IMG/VR virus record: IMGVR_UViG_3300021138_000002
Span: 62,001-126,000 of that record
Direction: 5' to 3' (one strand)
DNA: 64,000 nucleotides
DNA from: a virus
Positions 25,141 to 35,357 of this stretch are shown here, in pieces. The notes under the pieces were generated by a model. The model made no database searches. It was not told the DNA's origin and saw only the letters and a list, made by a program, of their open reading frames with translations. Within the stretch, counting starts at the first letter, position 1; the number at the start of each line of letters is the position of its first letter. The translations under genes were made by a program, and so were the position numbers.

Positions 25141-25872
25141 ATGGCTCTAACTAAACCCCGTGCGTATCAGATATACGACATAGATTACAAACAAGCGACC
25201 CGAGTAGTAACAGTTACCAACGTTTCTTTAACTGGCGGAGCCCCAAACAATGTGGACGGAGTAACGCTCAGCCTCAACGATCGAGTGCTAGTCACCGGCC
25301 AGGCTGACCAGACACAAAACGGTATCTACATCATAACCACTGTGGGATCGGGTGCCAACGGAACTTGGGCTCGTAGCAACGATACCAACGAAACAGGAGA
25401 ACTATTAGCCGGCACCATTGTCATGGTCACCGAAGGTGTAATCTACGCAGATACTCAGTGGAAACTGATCACAGACAATCCGATCATGATCGGAACCACG
25501 CCCTTAGTATTCACACAAAATTATTTGGCCAACGTATTACACGCTGGCAACAGCAATGTCACAGTTTACAGCAACGCCAATGTGACCATAACAGCTGCCG
25601 GTGCAGCCAATGTGCTCACCGTAGCCTCGGATGGTGTGTACGTGATTGGCAATGTGTCGGCTTCTGGCAATGTCACAGCCGGTCGTGTGTCAGCTACCGG
25701 CAATGTGACCGGTAACAATGTGGTTGCTGTGGCAGGATTTTTGGGCAATAATATCAGTGTGTCTGGCAACGTGACCCTGGGCAACCGACTGGATTGGACA
25801 TCAAACGGTACCAGTGCGGTATACCAAGTGTACAATGCCAGCACCGGAAGCCTGGATACCATATTTGGGTAA
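25141..25872 (+). CDS. Fibre-associated structural protein
   Basis: A 243-residue protein. Residues about 15-120 form a module common in phage fibres and tail appendages: VVTVTNVSLTGGAPNNVDGVTLSLNDRVLV, then QNGIYIITTVGSG, then TWARSNDTNETGELLAGTIVMVTEG and TQWKLIT. From residue 150 on, the protein changes to the same SASGNVTAG / SATGNVTGNN repeats as the large fibre. It ends in TSNGTSAVYQVYN. It probably attaches to, or extends, the fibre. It runs directly into the LamG gene (3 nt gap), so both are cotranslated. Confidence 0.65.
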   Translation: MALTKPRAYQIYDIDYKQATRVVTVTNVSLTGGAPNNVDGVTLSLNDRVLVTGQADQTQNGIYIITTVGSGANGTWARSNDTNETGELLAGTIVMVTEGVIYADTQWKLITDNPIMIGTTPLVFTQNYLANVLHAGNSNVTVYSNANVTITAAGAANVLTVASDGVYVIGNVSASGNVTAGRVSATGNVTGNNVVAVAGFLGNNISVSGNVTLGNRLDWTSNGTSAVYQVYNASTGSLDTIFG

Positions 25873-25875
25873 TGT

Positions 25876-26745
25876 ATGTCTACATTAGCGACCCGACTCA
25901 CCAGTGATGGCATACTGCTAACCAATGCCTACTTTGACGAAATCACCAAGACCTGGGTCAGTATAGCACCTGATGCTGTGTATGCCGGCCAGTTTGACGA
26001 AGTTTTTCTAGCCACCGGCAGTTTGTTGTTCTCGGGATCCACCGATTTTCTCTACGGAACCAACTCGGTATTTGACATCAGTGCACCTGGCACAGCCTGG
26101 ACATTTGAAACTTGGATTTATCCTGCAACAGCCGGTGCTGTGTTCAGCATCGGCGACGGTACCCAGTACGGGCAGAGTTTTGCATTAGATTGGGGCGTTA
26201 CTGCCACTGACAAATTTACGCTAAAGCAAGGTGATGGATCCAGTTATCCCATTTCGATTACCACTGCTGGCACCTATGCCAGCGGATCTTGGTATCACGT
26301 GGCTGTGAGTTACACTGCCAGCGGCCTGAGAGCCATCTATGTCAACGGTGTGGATGATGCCAGTTACATGGCATCGGTCACGTTGAGTTCGGCCACCCAG
26401 TGGGTGGTCAACGGCTACTACGACAACAACGGTCTGGGCAATGCTGGCGGATCCGGGCACCTGAGCAATCTGAGATTTGTGTTGGGCACAGCCCTGTACA
26501 CAGCCAATTTTACGCCGCCTTACGCACCCCTAGTGCCGGTCACCAACACACAACTGCTGTTGTGCATGCCCGACAATGGTGGTGTCTTGATTGATACCAG
26601 TGCCAACGCTTTCAAAATTCAGAGCCAAGGAACACCGGTAGCAACTGTTTTAAAACCATTCGTGGTAAATACTGTACAACGAGAATTAAACACAGGAACC
26701 TTACAGGTTTCTGGATATTTTGATGAAGAAACTGGCATCATTTAA
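25876..26745 (+). CDS. LamG/concanavalin A-like lectin protein
   Basis: A 289-residue protein. Residues about 70-235 form a LamG-type jelly roll: TAWTFETWIYP, then VFSIGDG, then GSWYHVAVSYTASGLRAIYVNG, then GSGHLSNLRFVLGTALYTANFTPP and TQLLLCMPD. This is a carbohydrate-binding fold. The first 45 residues (LATRLTSDGILLTNAYFDEITKTW) and the last 15 (GYFDEETGII) match the ends of the 80-residue protein at 29059, which lacks the lectin. So the lectin looks inserted into a small structural frame. It probably binds a host glycan at the fibre. There is no clear Shine-Dalgarno; translation is likely coupled. Confidence 0.8.
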   Translation: MSTLATRLTSDGILLTNAYFDEITKTWVSIAPDAVYAGQFDEVFLATGSLLFSGSTDFLYGTNSVFDISAPGTAWTFETWIYPATAGAVFSIGDGTQYGQSFALDWGVTATDKFTLKQGDGSSYPISITTAGTYASGSWYHVAVSYTASGLRAIYVNGVDDASYMASVTLSSATQWVVNGYYDNNGLGNAGGSGHLSNLRFVLGTALYTANFTPPYAPLVPVTNTQLLLCMPDNGGVLIDTSANAFKIQSQGTPVATVLKPFVVNTVQRELNTGTLQVSGYFDEETGII

Positions 26746-26763
26746 CAATTAGGACAATAAAAA

Positions 26764-29046
26764 ATGGCTAAACTGCTATCAGGAACCACGGTATACGGAA
26801 ATGCCGTAATCCAAACATATATAACCGTTACCGGTAACGTGATCGGTGGCAACGTACTAGTAACCGGATCCGGACAGATCAGCACAGCTGGAAATGTCTA
26901 TGCCAACAACACAATCATAGCTGGATCAGAAACTGTGACTGGAAATATCACTGGTGGTAACATATTGACAGGTGGACAAATAAGTGCCACTGGCAATATC
27001 ACCATACCGCAAGGCAACTTCTTTATCGGTAATGGTAGCCAACTTACCGGTGTTGTTGCTACTTCGGCCAATGCCCAAACATTGACTGGCACATACCTTG
27101 CCAACAATGTTGTAACTTCCAATTTGACCAGTTTTGGTCTTGTAACTTCTATCAGCTCAACCGGCAACGTCACTACCACAGGTAATGTAATTGGTGGCAA
27201 CGTATTAACAGGTGGTTTGATTTCGGCGGCTGGTACGATCACCAGTGCAGCCAACATCACTGGCGGTAATGTATTAACTGCTGGCTTGATCAGCTCGACC
27301 GGCACAATCACTTCGGCAGCAAACGTGATCGGCGGCAATTTGGTCACTGCTGGATCAGTCACAGCCACAGCCAACATCACCGGCGGTAATGTATTAACAG
27401 CCGGTTTGGTAAGTGCTACAGGCAATGTCACAGGCGGCAACATAACCACCGCTGGTTTAATCACTGCAACCGGTGCAATCACCAGTTCTGCCAACATCAC
27501 AGGTGGTAATGTACTAACTGGTGGTTTGATCAGTGCCACAGGTAATGTGATCAGCGGCAACATAAACACCGGCAGTATCAGCCAAACCGGAAACTTATAT
27601 GTGGGCGGATCGGCCAACATTATCGGTAACTTGAACGTACAGGGCAATGTAACATTCGTCAACAGCAACGTAATCACTGTAAACGATTTATACATCGAAC
27701 TGGCCAACAACATCACTACCTATGCCAACGCTAACAGTGCTGGTTTGGTAGTTGGACCTGCCGGCAACAGCTTGTTCAATTGGCAGTATCTCAATTCAGC
27801 CAATGCCTGGTCAACCAACATCGGTATCAGTGCCCAGGGCAACATAAACGGTGGTAATGTAATCACAGGTGGTTTGGTAAACGCCACAGGCAATTTAACA
27901 GGTGGAAATGTAAACACAGCCGGTCTAATCAGTGCCGCAGGCAATATCTACGGTGGCAATTTGAGCATCACCGGAAGCATTACATTTGCTACAGTGACTG
28001 GAACTACAATCAGTGTCACTGGTAATGTGATTGGTGGTAATCTATTGACAGGTGGTGGCGTAAGTGCTGCCGGACAGATCAGTGCCACAGCCAACATCAC
28101 TGGTGGCAATTTGCTCACAGCTGGTCTAATCAGCTCAACTGGCTCTATCACCAGTGCTGCGAACGTGACCGGTGGTAATGTATTGACTGCTGGATTGGTA
28201 AGTGCCACGGGTAACATAACTGGCGGTAACATATTAAGTGCTGGCTTGGCCAGTTTGACCGGCAACATCACAGGCGGTAACATATTAACTGCTGGTTTGA
28301 TCAGCTCAACTGGCACAATCACCAGTGCTGCTAATATCACAGGTGGTAACGTATTAACTGCTGGTTTGATCAGCTCAACTGGTAATTTGACCAGCGGCAA
28401 CATTACAACCAGCGGCTCAGTGACAGCCACAGCCAATATTACCGGCGGCAACATATTAACTGCCGGCTTGATCAGCTCAACTGGTACTATCACTAGTTCT
28501 GCCAACATTGCAGGTGGTAATGTACTCACAGCTGGATTGATATCAGCAACCGGTAACGTAACAGGTAATTACATATTGGGTAACGGTAGTCAATTGACCG
28601 GTATTGATGTTGGACCACAACCCAACATTGTGAACGGAACTACCAACGTAAGTATTGCCACAGCCAATGCCAATGTGACAGTGAGTGTCGGCGGTGTTGG
28701 CAACGTAGCAGTATTTTCGACAGCCGGACTCAGTGTATCAGGCACAGTACAAGCCAACGGAACTGTCACAGGCGGTAATTTGGCCACAGCCGGCACCGCC
28801 AGTGCAACCGGCAACATCACCGGCGGTAACATACTGACAGCTGGATTGGTCAGCGCCACAGGCACCATTACTAGTGCTGCCAATATCACTGGTGGTAACT
28901 TGTTAACAGGTGGACAAATAAGTGCTACTGGTAATATTGCCACAAGCGCCTATTTAAACTTGGCCAACAGTGCTAATGCTGCCGGCCCAGGTGGACACAT
29001 AACTTATAACTCAAGTCTGATCAGCATAGACTTTACCTTTGGATAA
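26764..29046 (+). CDS. Repetitive tail fibre protein
   Basis: A 760-residue protein. It starts MAKLLSGTTVYGNAVIQTY and then consists of about 35 short repeats of the type [16 protein letters not shown]. It contains a conserved module (about residues 270-360: [19 protein letters not shown], then [14 protein letters not shown], then NANSAGLVVGPAG and [11 protein letters not shown]) that recurs almost identically in the 1529-residue fibre. The motif FFIGNGSQLTGV (near residue 85) also recurs in both. The end (ITYNSSLISIDFTFG) is a fibre tip-like strand. It probably forms a trimeric beta-structured rod. The paralogue at 29310 shares its first 90 residues. Confidence 0.75.
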   Translation: MAKLLSGTTVYGNAVIQTYITVTGNVIGGNVLVTGSGQISTAGNVYANNTIIAGSETVTGNITGGNILTGGQISATGNITIPQGNFFIGNGSQLTGVVATSANAQTLTGTYLANNVVTSNLTSFGLVTSISSTGNVTTTGNVIGGNVLTGGLISAAGTITSAANITGGNVLTAGLISSTGTITSAANVIGGNLVTAGSVTATANITGGNVLTAGLVSATGNVTGGNITTAGLITATGAITSSANITGGNVLTGGLISATGNVISGNINTGSISQTGNLYVGGSANIIGNLNVQGNVTFVNSNVITVNDLYIELANNITTYANANSAGLVVGPAGNSLFNWQYLNSANAWSTNIGISAQGNINGGNVITGGLVNATGNLTGGNVNTAGLISAAGNIYGGNLSITGSITFATVTGTTISVTGNVIGGNLLTGGGVSAAGQISATANITGGNLLTAGLISSTGSITSAANVTGGNVLTAGLVSATGNITGGNILSAGLASLTGNITGGNILTAGLISSTGTITSAANITGGNVLTAGLISSTGNLTSGNITTSGSVTATANITGGNILTAGLISSTGTITSSANIAGGNVLTAGLISATGNVTGNYILGNGSQLTGIDVGPQPNIVNGTTNVSIATANANVTVSVGGVGNVAVFSTAGLSVSGTVQANGTVTGGNLATAGTASATGNITGGNILTAGLVSATGTITSAANITGGNLLTGGQISATGNIATSAYLNLANSANAAGPGGHITYNSSLISIDFTFG

Positions 29047-29058
29047 TAGGGGAACACC

Positions 29059-29301
29059 ATGACATTTTTAGCCGCTAGACTGTTGAGCACCGGCAACCTG
29101 ATGATAGCCAACACTATCCAGTTTGACGAAGTCACGTACAGCAATGTACACATTGCTCAGAATGGATGCTATGCGGGATTGCTGGATGAAGTCACCCAAC
29201 CAGCCAATGTGCCCATGCGTATACTGAACAACCAAACCATACAAACTGGTAATGTAGCAGGAGCCAACGGAATATTTGACGAGTATACCGGCATAAGTTA
29301 A
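29059..29301 (+). CDS. Small structural protein, lectin-less paralogue of the LamG protein
   Basis: An 80-residue protein with AGGGGAA as Shine-Dalgarno. The start (LAARLLSTGNLMIANTIQFDEVTY, then YAGLLDEV) and the end (GIFDEYTGIS) align with the two ends of the LamG protein at 25876. The 200-residue lectin in between is absent. It is therefore a compact version of the same building block. Function is probably structural, connecting fibre proteins. It is followed by a gene paralogous to the fibre at 26764, so the gene pair is duplicated. Confidence 0.65.
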   Translation: MTFLAARLLSTGNLMIANTIQFDEVTYSNVHIAQNGCYAGLLDEVTQPANVPMRILNNQTIQTGNVAGANGIFDEYTGIS

Positions 29302-29309
29302 AGGATACT

Positions 29310-29687
29310 ATGGCCAAATTACAAAGCGGAACCACGGTATACGGAAATGCCAATGTCACTACATACCTAACAGTTGGAAGCTATGTATCGGCTGCGGGCA
29401 ACGTGTATGCCGGCAACATTGTCAGCACCGGTTCAGAATCAGTCGCAGGAAACATTATCGGTGGTAACATACTCACTGCCGGACAGATCAGTGCCACCGG
29501 TAACATCACAGCTGATCCTAGCAGTTTTTTCATTGGTAATGGTAGTTTACTGACTGGTGTACAAACCAGTAACGGTGGTAATCTATTGGTATTACAAAGA
29601 ACAGGCATCCTAAAGGTGCCAATTAGCTATGGTTATCTGCTGGTGGTGGGTCGATCTGGAAATGTACAATGTCCAATTGTTGCATAA
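29310..29687 (+). CDS. Short fibre protein, truncated paralogue of the 26764 fibre
   Basis: A 125-residue protein with AAAGGA as Shine-Dalgarno. The first 90 residues (AKLQSGTTVYGNANVTTYLT, then NIVSTGSESVAGNIIGGNIL, SATGNITADPSSFFIGNGSLLTGV) match the start of the 760-residue fibre at 26764. After that it has a different 35-residue end (LLVLQRTGILKVPISYGYLLVVGRSGNVQCPIVA). This may be a real short protein with a new tip, or the remnant of a deleted fibre. It has a good Shine-Dalgarno and an intact frame, which favours a functional protein. Confidence 0.6.
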   Translation: MAKLQSGTTVYGNANVTTYLTVGSYVSAAGNVYAGNIVSTGSESVAGNIIGGNILTAGQISATGNITADPSSFFIGNGSLLTGVQTSNGGNLLVLQRTGILKVPISYGYLLVVGRSGNVQCPIVA

Positions 29688-29690
29688 ATA
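29683..29690 (+). promoter_or_regulatory. Late promoter box (CATAAATA) overlapping a stop codon
   Basis: The TAA stop of the preceding gene lies in the box. The ATG at 29709 follows after 19 nt with AGGATAA as Shine-Dalgarno. Confidence 0.6.
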
Positions 29691-29708
29691 TGATAATAGG
29701 ATAATAAC

Positions 29709-32700
29709 ATGACAAATCGTTTTCCACTAATATCTAATGCAACAGCAAATCAGATACAAGAAATCGCCGTTGGCGATTTTCTAGATTTAAGCCAAAGTGG
29801 TATAGCCAACAGCGGTAATATTACAGTAGCTTCCGGTAGCTTTTTTATCGGAGACGGATCAAAACTAACCGGAGTAACTGCCGAAGGAGCAAATGCTGCT
29901 GAGCTGATAGGAAATACTCTCAGTTCTAATGTGCTTTTTTCAAGTTTAACCTCGGTGGGCACATTGACCACTGTTAGTGTATCGGGCAATATAGGTGGCG
30001 GAAACGTTTTAACCGGTGGCCTGATCAGTGCCAGTGGCAATATTACTGGAAATTACATATTAGGTAATGGTGCTTGTTTGACTGGTGTGATCACTAGTGT
30101 GGCCAATATCAATAACGGTACTTCAAATGTCGCAATCACCACTTCGGGTGGAAATGTCAATGTGGCAATTGCCGGCAATGCTATTGCTGCATTTACAGCC
30201 AATGGCTTGATGCCAGCTGCTAATGTCACATACAGTCTTGGATCAACTACCCAAAGATGGAAAGATCTTTGGGTCGCTAACAGTACAATTTACATGGGCA
30301 ATGTCAGTCTTGCCACAACTGGAGACACATTAACGGTCAACGGTGCTAATGTTTTAACTGGTACCAATGGTGGATTTAGCACTGCTGGCAATATCACCGG
30401 CGGTAATATTTTAAACAACGGATTGATCAGTTCAACCGGCAACAGCACAGCAGCCAATTATCAGACTGCAGGACTGGTATCAGCCACAGGTAACATTACC
30501 GGTGGCAATGTGTTAACCGGTGCTGTATCAGCTTCGGGCAACATAACTGGCGCCAACATCTTGACTGTTGGGCTAGTAAGTGCTGGCGCCAACATTACCA
30601 GTGCAACCAACATCAACGGTGGCAATTTGATTGCAACCGGTATAAACGGTTTTGTGAGTGCTAACGGTAACATTGTGACAGCATTTGGTAGTTTTATTGG
30701 AACAGCTATGTCTGTGAGTGGCAACATTGCAGGCGGCAATGTCAATACCGGCAGCATCAGTCAAACCGGCAATTTATATGTGGGCGGTAGTGCCAACATT
30801 ATCGGTAACTTGAATGTGTCGGGCAACGTGACATTCGTCAACAGCAACGTGATCACAGTCAATGACTTGTACATTGAGTTGGCCAACAATATTAACACTT
30901 ATGCCAATGCTAATTCGGCTGGATTGGCTGTTGGACCTGCCGGAAACGCATTATTCAACTGGCAATATCTTAACTCGGCTAACGCTTGGTCAACCAACAT
31001 CGGTATCAGTGCCGCAGGCAATGTCACAGTTGGCAATATTATCAACAAAGGATCTGAGACTGTTGTAGGCAATGTGATAGCAGCCGGATTCCAATATGCC
31101 AATGGTACTCCGGTACAAGGATCAGGCGCACAAGGCACAACCGGAACACAAGGCACTACTGGAGCTCAGGGCACAACCGGAGCACAAGGAACAACAGGTG
31201 CTCAAGGCACAACTGGAACACAAGGCACAACCGGAGCTCAAGGAACGCAAGGCACTACAGGTGCACAGGGAACCACAGGTGCACAGGGCACAACTGGAGC
31301 CCAGGGCACAACTGGAGCCCAGGGCACAACTGGAGCCCAGGGAACAACTGGTGCACAAGGTACAACCGGAGCCCAAGGAACCACAGGTGCACAGGGCACA
31401 ACCGGAGCACAAGGAACCACAGGAACACAAGGCACTACCGGAGCTCAAGGCACAACCGGAGCTCAAGGAACCACAGGTGCTCAAGGCACAACCGGATCAT
31501 TTAATGGCAATTTGACAGCCAATGTAAACGGCAATGGTTTCAGTATCAGCAATGTAGCTTATATCAGTACAAACAATAATATTACAGCTACCGGCAACGT
31601 AATTGGTGGCAATTTGCTTACCACTCTTGGCATCATCAGCACTGGTGGTAACATTTTTGGCTATCAAGAGTCATTGAGTGGTTCAAGTCAAGCAGCCAGC
31701 TACAGTGCCAGTGGTAACATAACCGGCGGTAACATAAACGCGGCTGTACTAATTTCGTCTGCCGGTAATGTATACGGAAACAATTTTGTAACCGCAGGTT
31801 CGGGCGGAGCATTATCGGGCACAGGTAATATAATTGGCGGTAACTTATTGACCAGTGGTGGCATAAGTGCTACCGGACAGATCAGTGCCACAGCCAACGT
31901 TACTGGTGGTAATGTCTTAACCGGCGGATTAGTTTCAGCCACAGCCAACGTTACTGGTGGCAATGTCTTAACCGGCGGATTAGTTTCAGCCACAGCCAAC
32001 GTTACTGGTGGCAATGTCATAACCGGCGGATTAGTCAGTGCCAACGGTACCATTACTGGCGGTAACATAAACACCGGTGGCGCAATATCAGCCAATGGCA
32101 ACGTCACTATAGGTACAGTTGGCTCAGGATCAGGCACCTATATTTCCGCACAAGGAAATATATCAGCTGCCAATATCATAACAACCGGTGCCAATGTAAG
32201 CAATATCATAATGCCTGGGTCGGGATATATCAGCGCCTATGGCAATATATATGGCGGTAATTTGATAGCAACCGCCGCAAGTGGATTTGTCAGTGCCAAT
32301 GGTAATATCGTGACAGCATTTGGTAGTTTTATTGGAACAGCAATGTCTGTGAGTGGCAATGTAAACAGTGGCAACATTAGAACTCTTGGTGTAGTCACAG
32401 CGTCTGGTAACGTAGTAGCGGCCGGATTCCAATATGCCAACGGTACCGCAGTACAAGGATCTGGAGCTCAAGGCACTACCGGTACACAGGGTACTACCGG
32501 AGCTCAAGGCACCACAGGTGCTCAAGGCACCACCGGTACACAGGGTACTACCGGAGCTCAAGGCACCACCGGTACACAGGGCACCACCGGTACACAGGGC
32601 ACAACTGGGGCTCAAGGCATTCAAGGTGTAGTTGGAACACAAGGTACAGTTGGCACTACGGGTGCTCAAGGAACTGTAGGTGCTCAAGGCATTCAAGGTG

Positions 32701-34298
32701 TAGTTGGAACACAAGGTGTAGTTGGAACACAAGGTACAGTTGGCACCACAGGTGCACAAGGCACAACAGGTACAACTGGATCAACCGGAGCACAGGGAAC
32801 CACAGGTGCACAAGGCACAACAGGTACAACTGGATCAACCGGTGCACAAGGAACCACAGGTGCACAAGGCACAACAGGTACAACTGGAGCACAAGGAACC
32901 ACAGGTGCACAAGGCATCACTGGATCAACCGGTCTAGGATATTCTGGATTGACATCCTCAAGTAGCCAAACTATTGCATCAAGCGGCACATTCACGCTTA
33001 CCACAAACTTGGCATCAACAGCGACAGCGTTTGCCATTGGACAACGTGTACGAGTATTCAACACACCAACTCCGGCCAACTTTATTGAGGGTACTATTGC
33101 CACGTTCTCTAGTACTTCGATGACTGTAACCATAACTAACAGCGGCGGTTCGGGAACATTCAGTGCTTGGACTATTGTTGACGCAGGTGTACAAGGTGCA
33201 CAAGGTACAACAGGTACAACCGGTAGCCAAGGTACCACAGGTAACACTGGTAGCCAAGGTACAGCTGGTACCAACGGAAACAACGGAAGCCAAGGTACAA
33301 CAGGTACTACAGGTAGCCAAGGTACCGCTGGTAACAACGGAAATAACGGAAGCCAAGGTACTGCTGGTAACAACGGAAACAACGGAAGCCAAGGTACAAC
33401 AGGTACAACCGGTAGCCAGGGTGCCACTGGACCACAGGGCAATCAGGGTAACACCGGTACACAAGGTACTACAGGTACAACCGGTAGCCAAGGCACAACA
33501 GGACCACAAGGCAATCAGGGTAATACTGGTAGCCAAGGTACTACAGGTGCAACAGGTAGCCAAGGTGCGACTGGACCACAGGGCAATCAGGGTAATACAG
33601 GTAGCCAAGGCGCAACAGGACCACAGGGCAATCAGGGTAATACAGGTAGCCAAGGTACTACAGGTGCAACAGGTAACCAAGGTAATCCGGGTAATACCGG
33701 TAGCCAAGGTACTGCTGGATCAACTGGTAGCCAAGGTGCCACAGGTCCAAGCACAGCAATCAATGCCACGGCAGTTAGTACCGGTACATACTATCCGGTA
33801 TTTGTTGCCTCAGCTGGATCAAATCAGACTCCAAGCATAAGAACCACTGCTACTGCATTCAGCTTCAATGCTGGAACCAACGTGCTTACTGTTACTGCAA
33901 CCACAGCACAATACGCCGACTTGGCAGAATGCTATGCAGCCGATGCCGAATATGCTCCTGGAACAGTAGTAGTGTTTGGTGGAACAAACGAAGTCACAAT
34001 CAGCGATATCGCAAGTAATCCTGCGGTAGCTGGTGTGGTCAGTACCGAACCAGCTCACTTGATGAATGCATTCCAACCGGGCAAAAACATAGTACCAGTT
34101 GCGTTGGTTGGACGTGTGCCTTGTCAAGTTACGGGTACGATCACCAAGGGCGATCGTTTGGTGACCAGCTCCATTCCGGGTGTGGCAGTTCGACTAGATC
34201 CAGATCTATATCAACCAGGTTGCTTGATTGGTAAAGCCCTGCAAGACTACGACAGTGACGCCATTGGCACCATCGAAGTAGCGGTAGGTCGAGCCTAA
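29709..34298 (+). CDS. Large chimeric tail fibre with collagen-like repeats and peptidase G2-like C-terminal domain
   Basis: A 1529-residue protein. It starts [25 protein letters not shown], then GN-type repeats, then the [16 protein letters not shown] module shared with the 26764 fibre. Three collagen-like blocks follow (about residues 471-597, 917-1075 and 1160-1347) with glycine at every third position, rich in T, Q, A and S and nearly free of proline. The last 130 residues ([24 protein letters not shown], then [44 protein letters not shown]) are the C-terminal domain of many phage fibres. That domain resembles the peptidase G2 intramolecular-chaperone type, which can cut itself off after trimerisation. 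Confidence 0.8.
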   Translation: MTNRFPLISNATANQIQEIAVGDFLDLSQSGIANSGNITVASGSFFIGDGSKLTGVTAEGANAAELIGNTLSSNVLFSSLTSVGTLTTVSVSGNIGGGNVLTGGLISASGNITGNYILGNGACLTGVITSVANINNGTSNVAITTSGGNVNVAIAGNAIAAFTANGLMPAANVTYSLGSTTQRWKDLWVANSTIYMGNVSLATTGDTLTVNGANVLTGTNGGFSTAGNITGGNILNNGLISSTGNSTAANYQTAGLVSATGNITGGNVLTGAVSASGNITGANILTVGLVSAGANITSATNINGGNLIATGINGFVSANGNIVTAFGSFIGTAMSVSGNIAGGNVNTGSISQTGNLYVGGSANIIGNLNVSGNVTFVNSNVITVNDLYIELANNINTYANANSAGLAVGPAGNALFNWQYLNSANAWSTNIGISAAGNVTVGNIINKGSETVVGNVIAAGFQYANGTPVQGSGAQGTTGTQGTTGAQGTTGAQGTTGAQGTTGTQGTTGAQGTQGTTGAQGTTGAQGTTGAQGTTGAQGTTGAQGTTGAQGTTGAQGTTGAQGTTGAQGTTGTQGTTGAQGTTGAQGTTGAQGTTGSFNGNLTANVNGNGFSISNVAYISTNNNITATGNVIGGNLLTTLGIISTGGNIFGYQESLSGSSQAASYSASGNITGGNINAAVLISSAGNVYGNNFVTAGSGGALSGTGNIIGGNLLTSGGISATGQISATANVTGGNVLTGGLVSATANVTGGNVLTGGLVSATANVTGGNVITGGLVSANGTITGGNINTGGAISANGNVTIGTVGSGSGTYISAQGNISAANIITTGANVSNIIMPGSGYISAYGNIYGGNLIATAASGFVSANGNIVTAFGSFIGTAMSVSGNVNSGNIRTLGVVTASGNVVAAGFQYANGTAVQGSGAQGTTGTQGTTGAQGTTGAQGTTGTQGTTGAQGTTGTQGTTGTQGTTGAQGIQGVVGTQGTVGTTGAQGTVGAQGIQGVVGTQGVVGTQGTVGTTGAQGTTGTTGSTGAQGTTGAQGTTGTTGSTGAQGTTGAQGTTGTTGAQGTTGAQGITGSTGLGYSGLTSSSSQTIASSGTFTLTTNLASTATAFAIGQRVRVFNTPTPANFIEGTIATFSSTSMTVTITNSGGSGTFSAWTIVDAGVQGAQGTTGTTGSQGTTGNTGSQGTAGTNGNNGSQGTTGTTGSQGTAGNNGNNGSQGTAGNNGNNGSQGTTGTTGSQGATGPQGNQGNTGTQGTTGTTGSQGTTGPQGNQGNTGSQGTTGATGSQGATGPQGNQGNTGSQGATGPQGNQGNTGSQGTTGATGNQGNPGNTGSQGTAGSTGSQGATGPSTAINATAVSTGTYYPVFVASAGSNQTPSIRTTATAFSFNAGTNVLTVTATTAQYADLAECYAADAEYAPGTVVVFGGTNEVTISDIASNPAVAGVVSTEPAHLMNAFQPGKNIVPVALVGRVPCQVTGTITKGDRLVTSSIPGVAVRLDPDLYQPGCLIGKALQDYDSDAIGTIEVAVGRA
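31119..33750 (+). repeat. Collagen-like repeat blocks (three) in fibre gene
   Basis: Blocks at about 31119-31500, 32458-32935 and 33187-33750. The first two are 9- and 18-nt repeats encoding GTTGAQ and GTTGTQ. The third encodes GSQGTTG and GPQGNQG. The blocks are separated by GN-repeats and a small domain. Such arrays vary readily by recombination. Confidence 0.85.
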
Positions 34299-34315
34299 AA
34301 CACACAAAAATATCA

Positions 34316-34348
34316 GTACTATCATTCGGCAGTCATAAATGATAGTAC
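34316..34348 (+). promoter_or_regulatory. Inverted repeat enclosing a late promoter-like box
   Basis: GTACTATCATT (34316-34326) and AATGATAGTAC (34338-34348) form a perfect 11-bp inverted repeat ending one base before the ATG at 34349. The CATAAATG box (34334-34341) sits at the junction of loop and 3' arm. It could end the fibre transcript and start the next. Confidence 0.5.
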
Positions 34349-35356
34349 ATGATGAACATTGCACAACAAATCAAAAAAACCGGCCTGGTAAAATCCTCAC
34401 TTGATCGGGGTGGAAGCATACATCCCTTGATCATTCCAGCCGAGCTCACAAACGGTACTGGGCTGATGAATCCCAGCATTTACTTGGACAACGATCAACT
34501 GGTGGTCAACATACGCCACGTAAATTACACCTTGTATCACTCAGAGAATAAAAAATTCCAACACAGATACGGACCTTTGCAGTACCTACATCCTGAAAAT
34601 GACCGTAATCTGCGTACCTGGAACTTTTATTGTACACTGAACGATGATCTTTCTCTGAGCCAAATCACCACAGTGGACACATCAAAACTGGATGTTGAAC
34701 CAATCTGGGAGTTTGTTGGCTTGGAAGATGCTAGACTGTTTAGATGGGACAACAAGATGTATCTGTGCGGAGTACGCAGGGACACTACCACAAACGGCCA
34801 AGGTCGTATGGAACTCAGCGAACTCAGTGTCAAAACCAATATTGTAAGAGAAATCAAACGTACCCGGATTCCGGCACCGGGTGCCAACGCTACCTACTGC
34901 GAAAAAAACTGGATGCCCATCATAGATCAGCCGTTCCACTATGTCAAATGGTCCAATCCTACCGAAGTGGTCCGATTCAATCCGATCGATGGAACTACTG
35001 TGACAGTGCATCTGGATGAAACCAAATTCATAAGCGGTCAACCTGATTTCCGCGGTAGCAGTCAAGTCATACCCTACGGCGATTACTACCTGGCACTCAT
35101 ACACGAAGTTGATTTATTCAAAAGCGAAACTGGCGAAAAAGATGCGGCCTACAAGCATAGATTTTTGGTCTGGGATCGGTCATGGAATATTGTAAAATTT
35201 ACCGACTCATTCACTTTCATGAATGCCGACATTGAGTTTTGTTGTGGTGCTACCTTCTTCCAAGATGATTTACTGTTGAGTTTTGGCTTCCAAGACAACT
35301 GTGCTTTTATCTTGCGTATGCCCACGACCATGCTGGCAGAATATCTAGGAGTTTGA
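34349..35356 (+). CDS. GH130-like glycoside phosphorylase/hydrolase family protein
   Basis: A 335-residue protein with five-bladed propeller motifs as in GH130 (mannoside phosphorylases) and related GH43/62-like folds: NPSIYLDNDQLVVNIRHVNY, then WEFVGLEDARLFRWDNKMYLCGVRRD, EKNWMPI, FRGSSQVIPYGDYYLALIHEV, YKHRFLVWD and FCCGATFFQDDLLLSFGFQDN. The GLEDAR motif around residue 130 is typical. In phages such proteins lie next to glycosyltransferases, as here. It may trim or rearrange glycans on virion or host. Start codons ATG 34349 and 34352 are both possible. There is no Shine-Dalgarno. It runs straight into the next gene (1 nt gap). Confidence 0.7.
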   Translation: MMNIAQQIKKTGLVKSSLDRGGSIHPLIIPAELTNGTGLMNPSIYLDNDQLVVNIRHVNYTLYHSENKKFQHRYGPLQYLHPENDRNLRTWNFYCTLNDDLSLSQITTVDTSKLDVEPIWEFVGLEDARLFRWDNKMYLCGVRRDTTTNGQGRMELSELSVKTNIVREIKRTRIPAPGANATYCEKNWMPIIDQPFHYVKWSNPTEVVRFNPIDGTTVTVHLDETKFISGQPDFRGSSQVIPYGDYYLALIHEVDLFKSETGEKDAAYKHRFLVWDRSWNIVKFTDSFTFMNADIEFCCGATFFQDDLLLSFGFQDNCAFILRMPTTMLAEYLGV

Positions 35357-35357
35357 C

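Noticed and set aside
20180-28943. Many proline- and leucine-rich minus-strand frames in the fibre region
   Set aside because: Complementary reading of GN/TG repeats gives LPP/VTLP text. They have no ribosome sites and no conservation that I recognise.
29310-29687. Pseudogene call for the truncated fibre paralogue
   Set aside because: It has a good Shine-Dalgarno, an intact frame and a distinct C-terminal end, so it may be functional. It is kept as a gene with moderate confidence.
31122-32759. Long antisense frames opposite the collagen-like blocks (for example 31122-31484, 32163-32759)
   Set aside because: They are by-products of the regular codon repeats of the fibre gene (C/S/G or P/V/A low complexity) and have no start signals.
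33163-33840. Second plus-strand frame of 225 codons in the third collagen block
   Set aside because: Out-of-frame reading of 9/18-nt repeats ([10 protein letters not shown]-like text), no Shine-Dalgarno.
19782-34298. CRISPR array because of dense repeats
   Set aside because: Repeats are in frame, protein-coding and without unique spacers of constant length.
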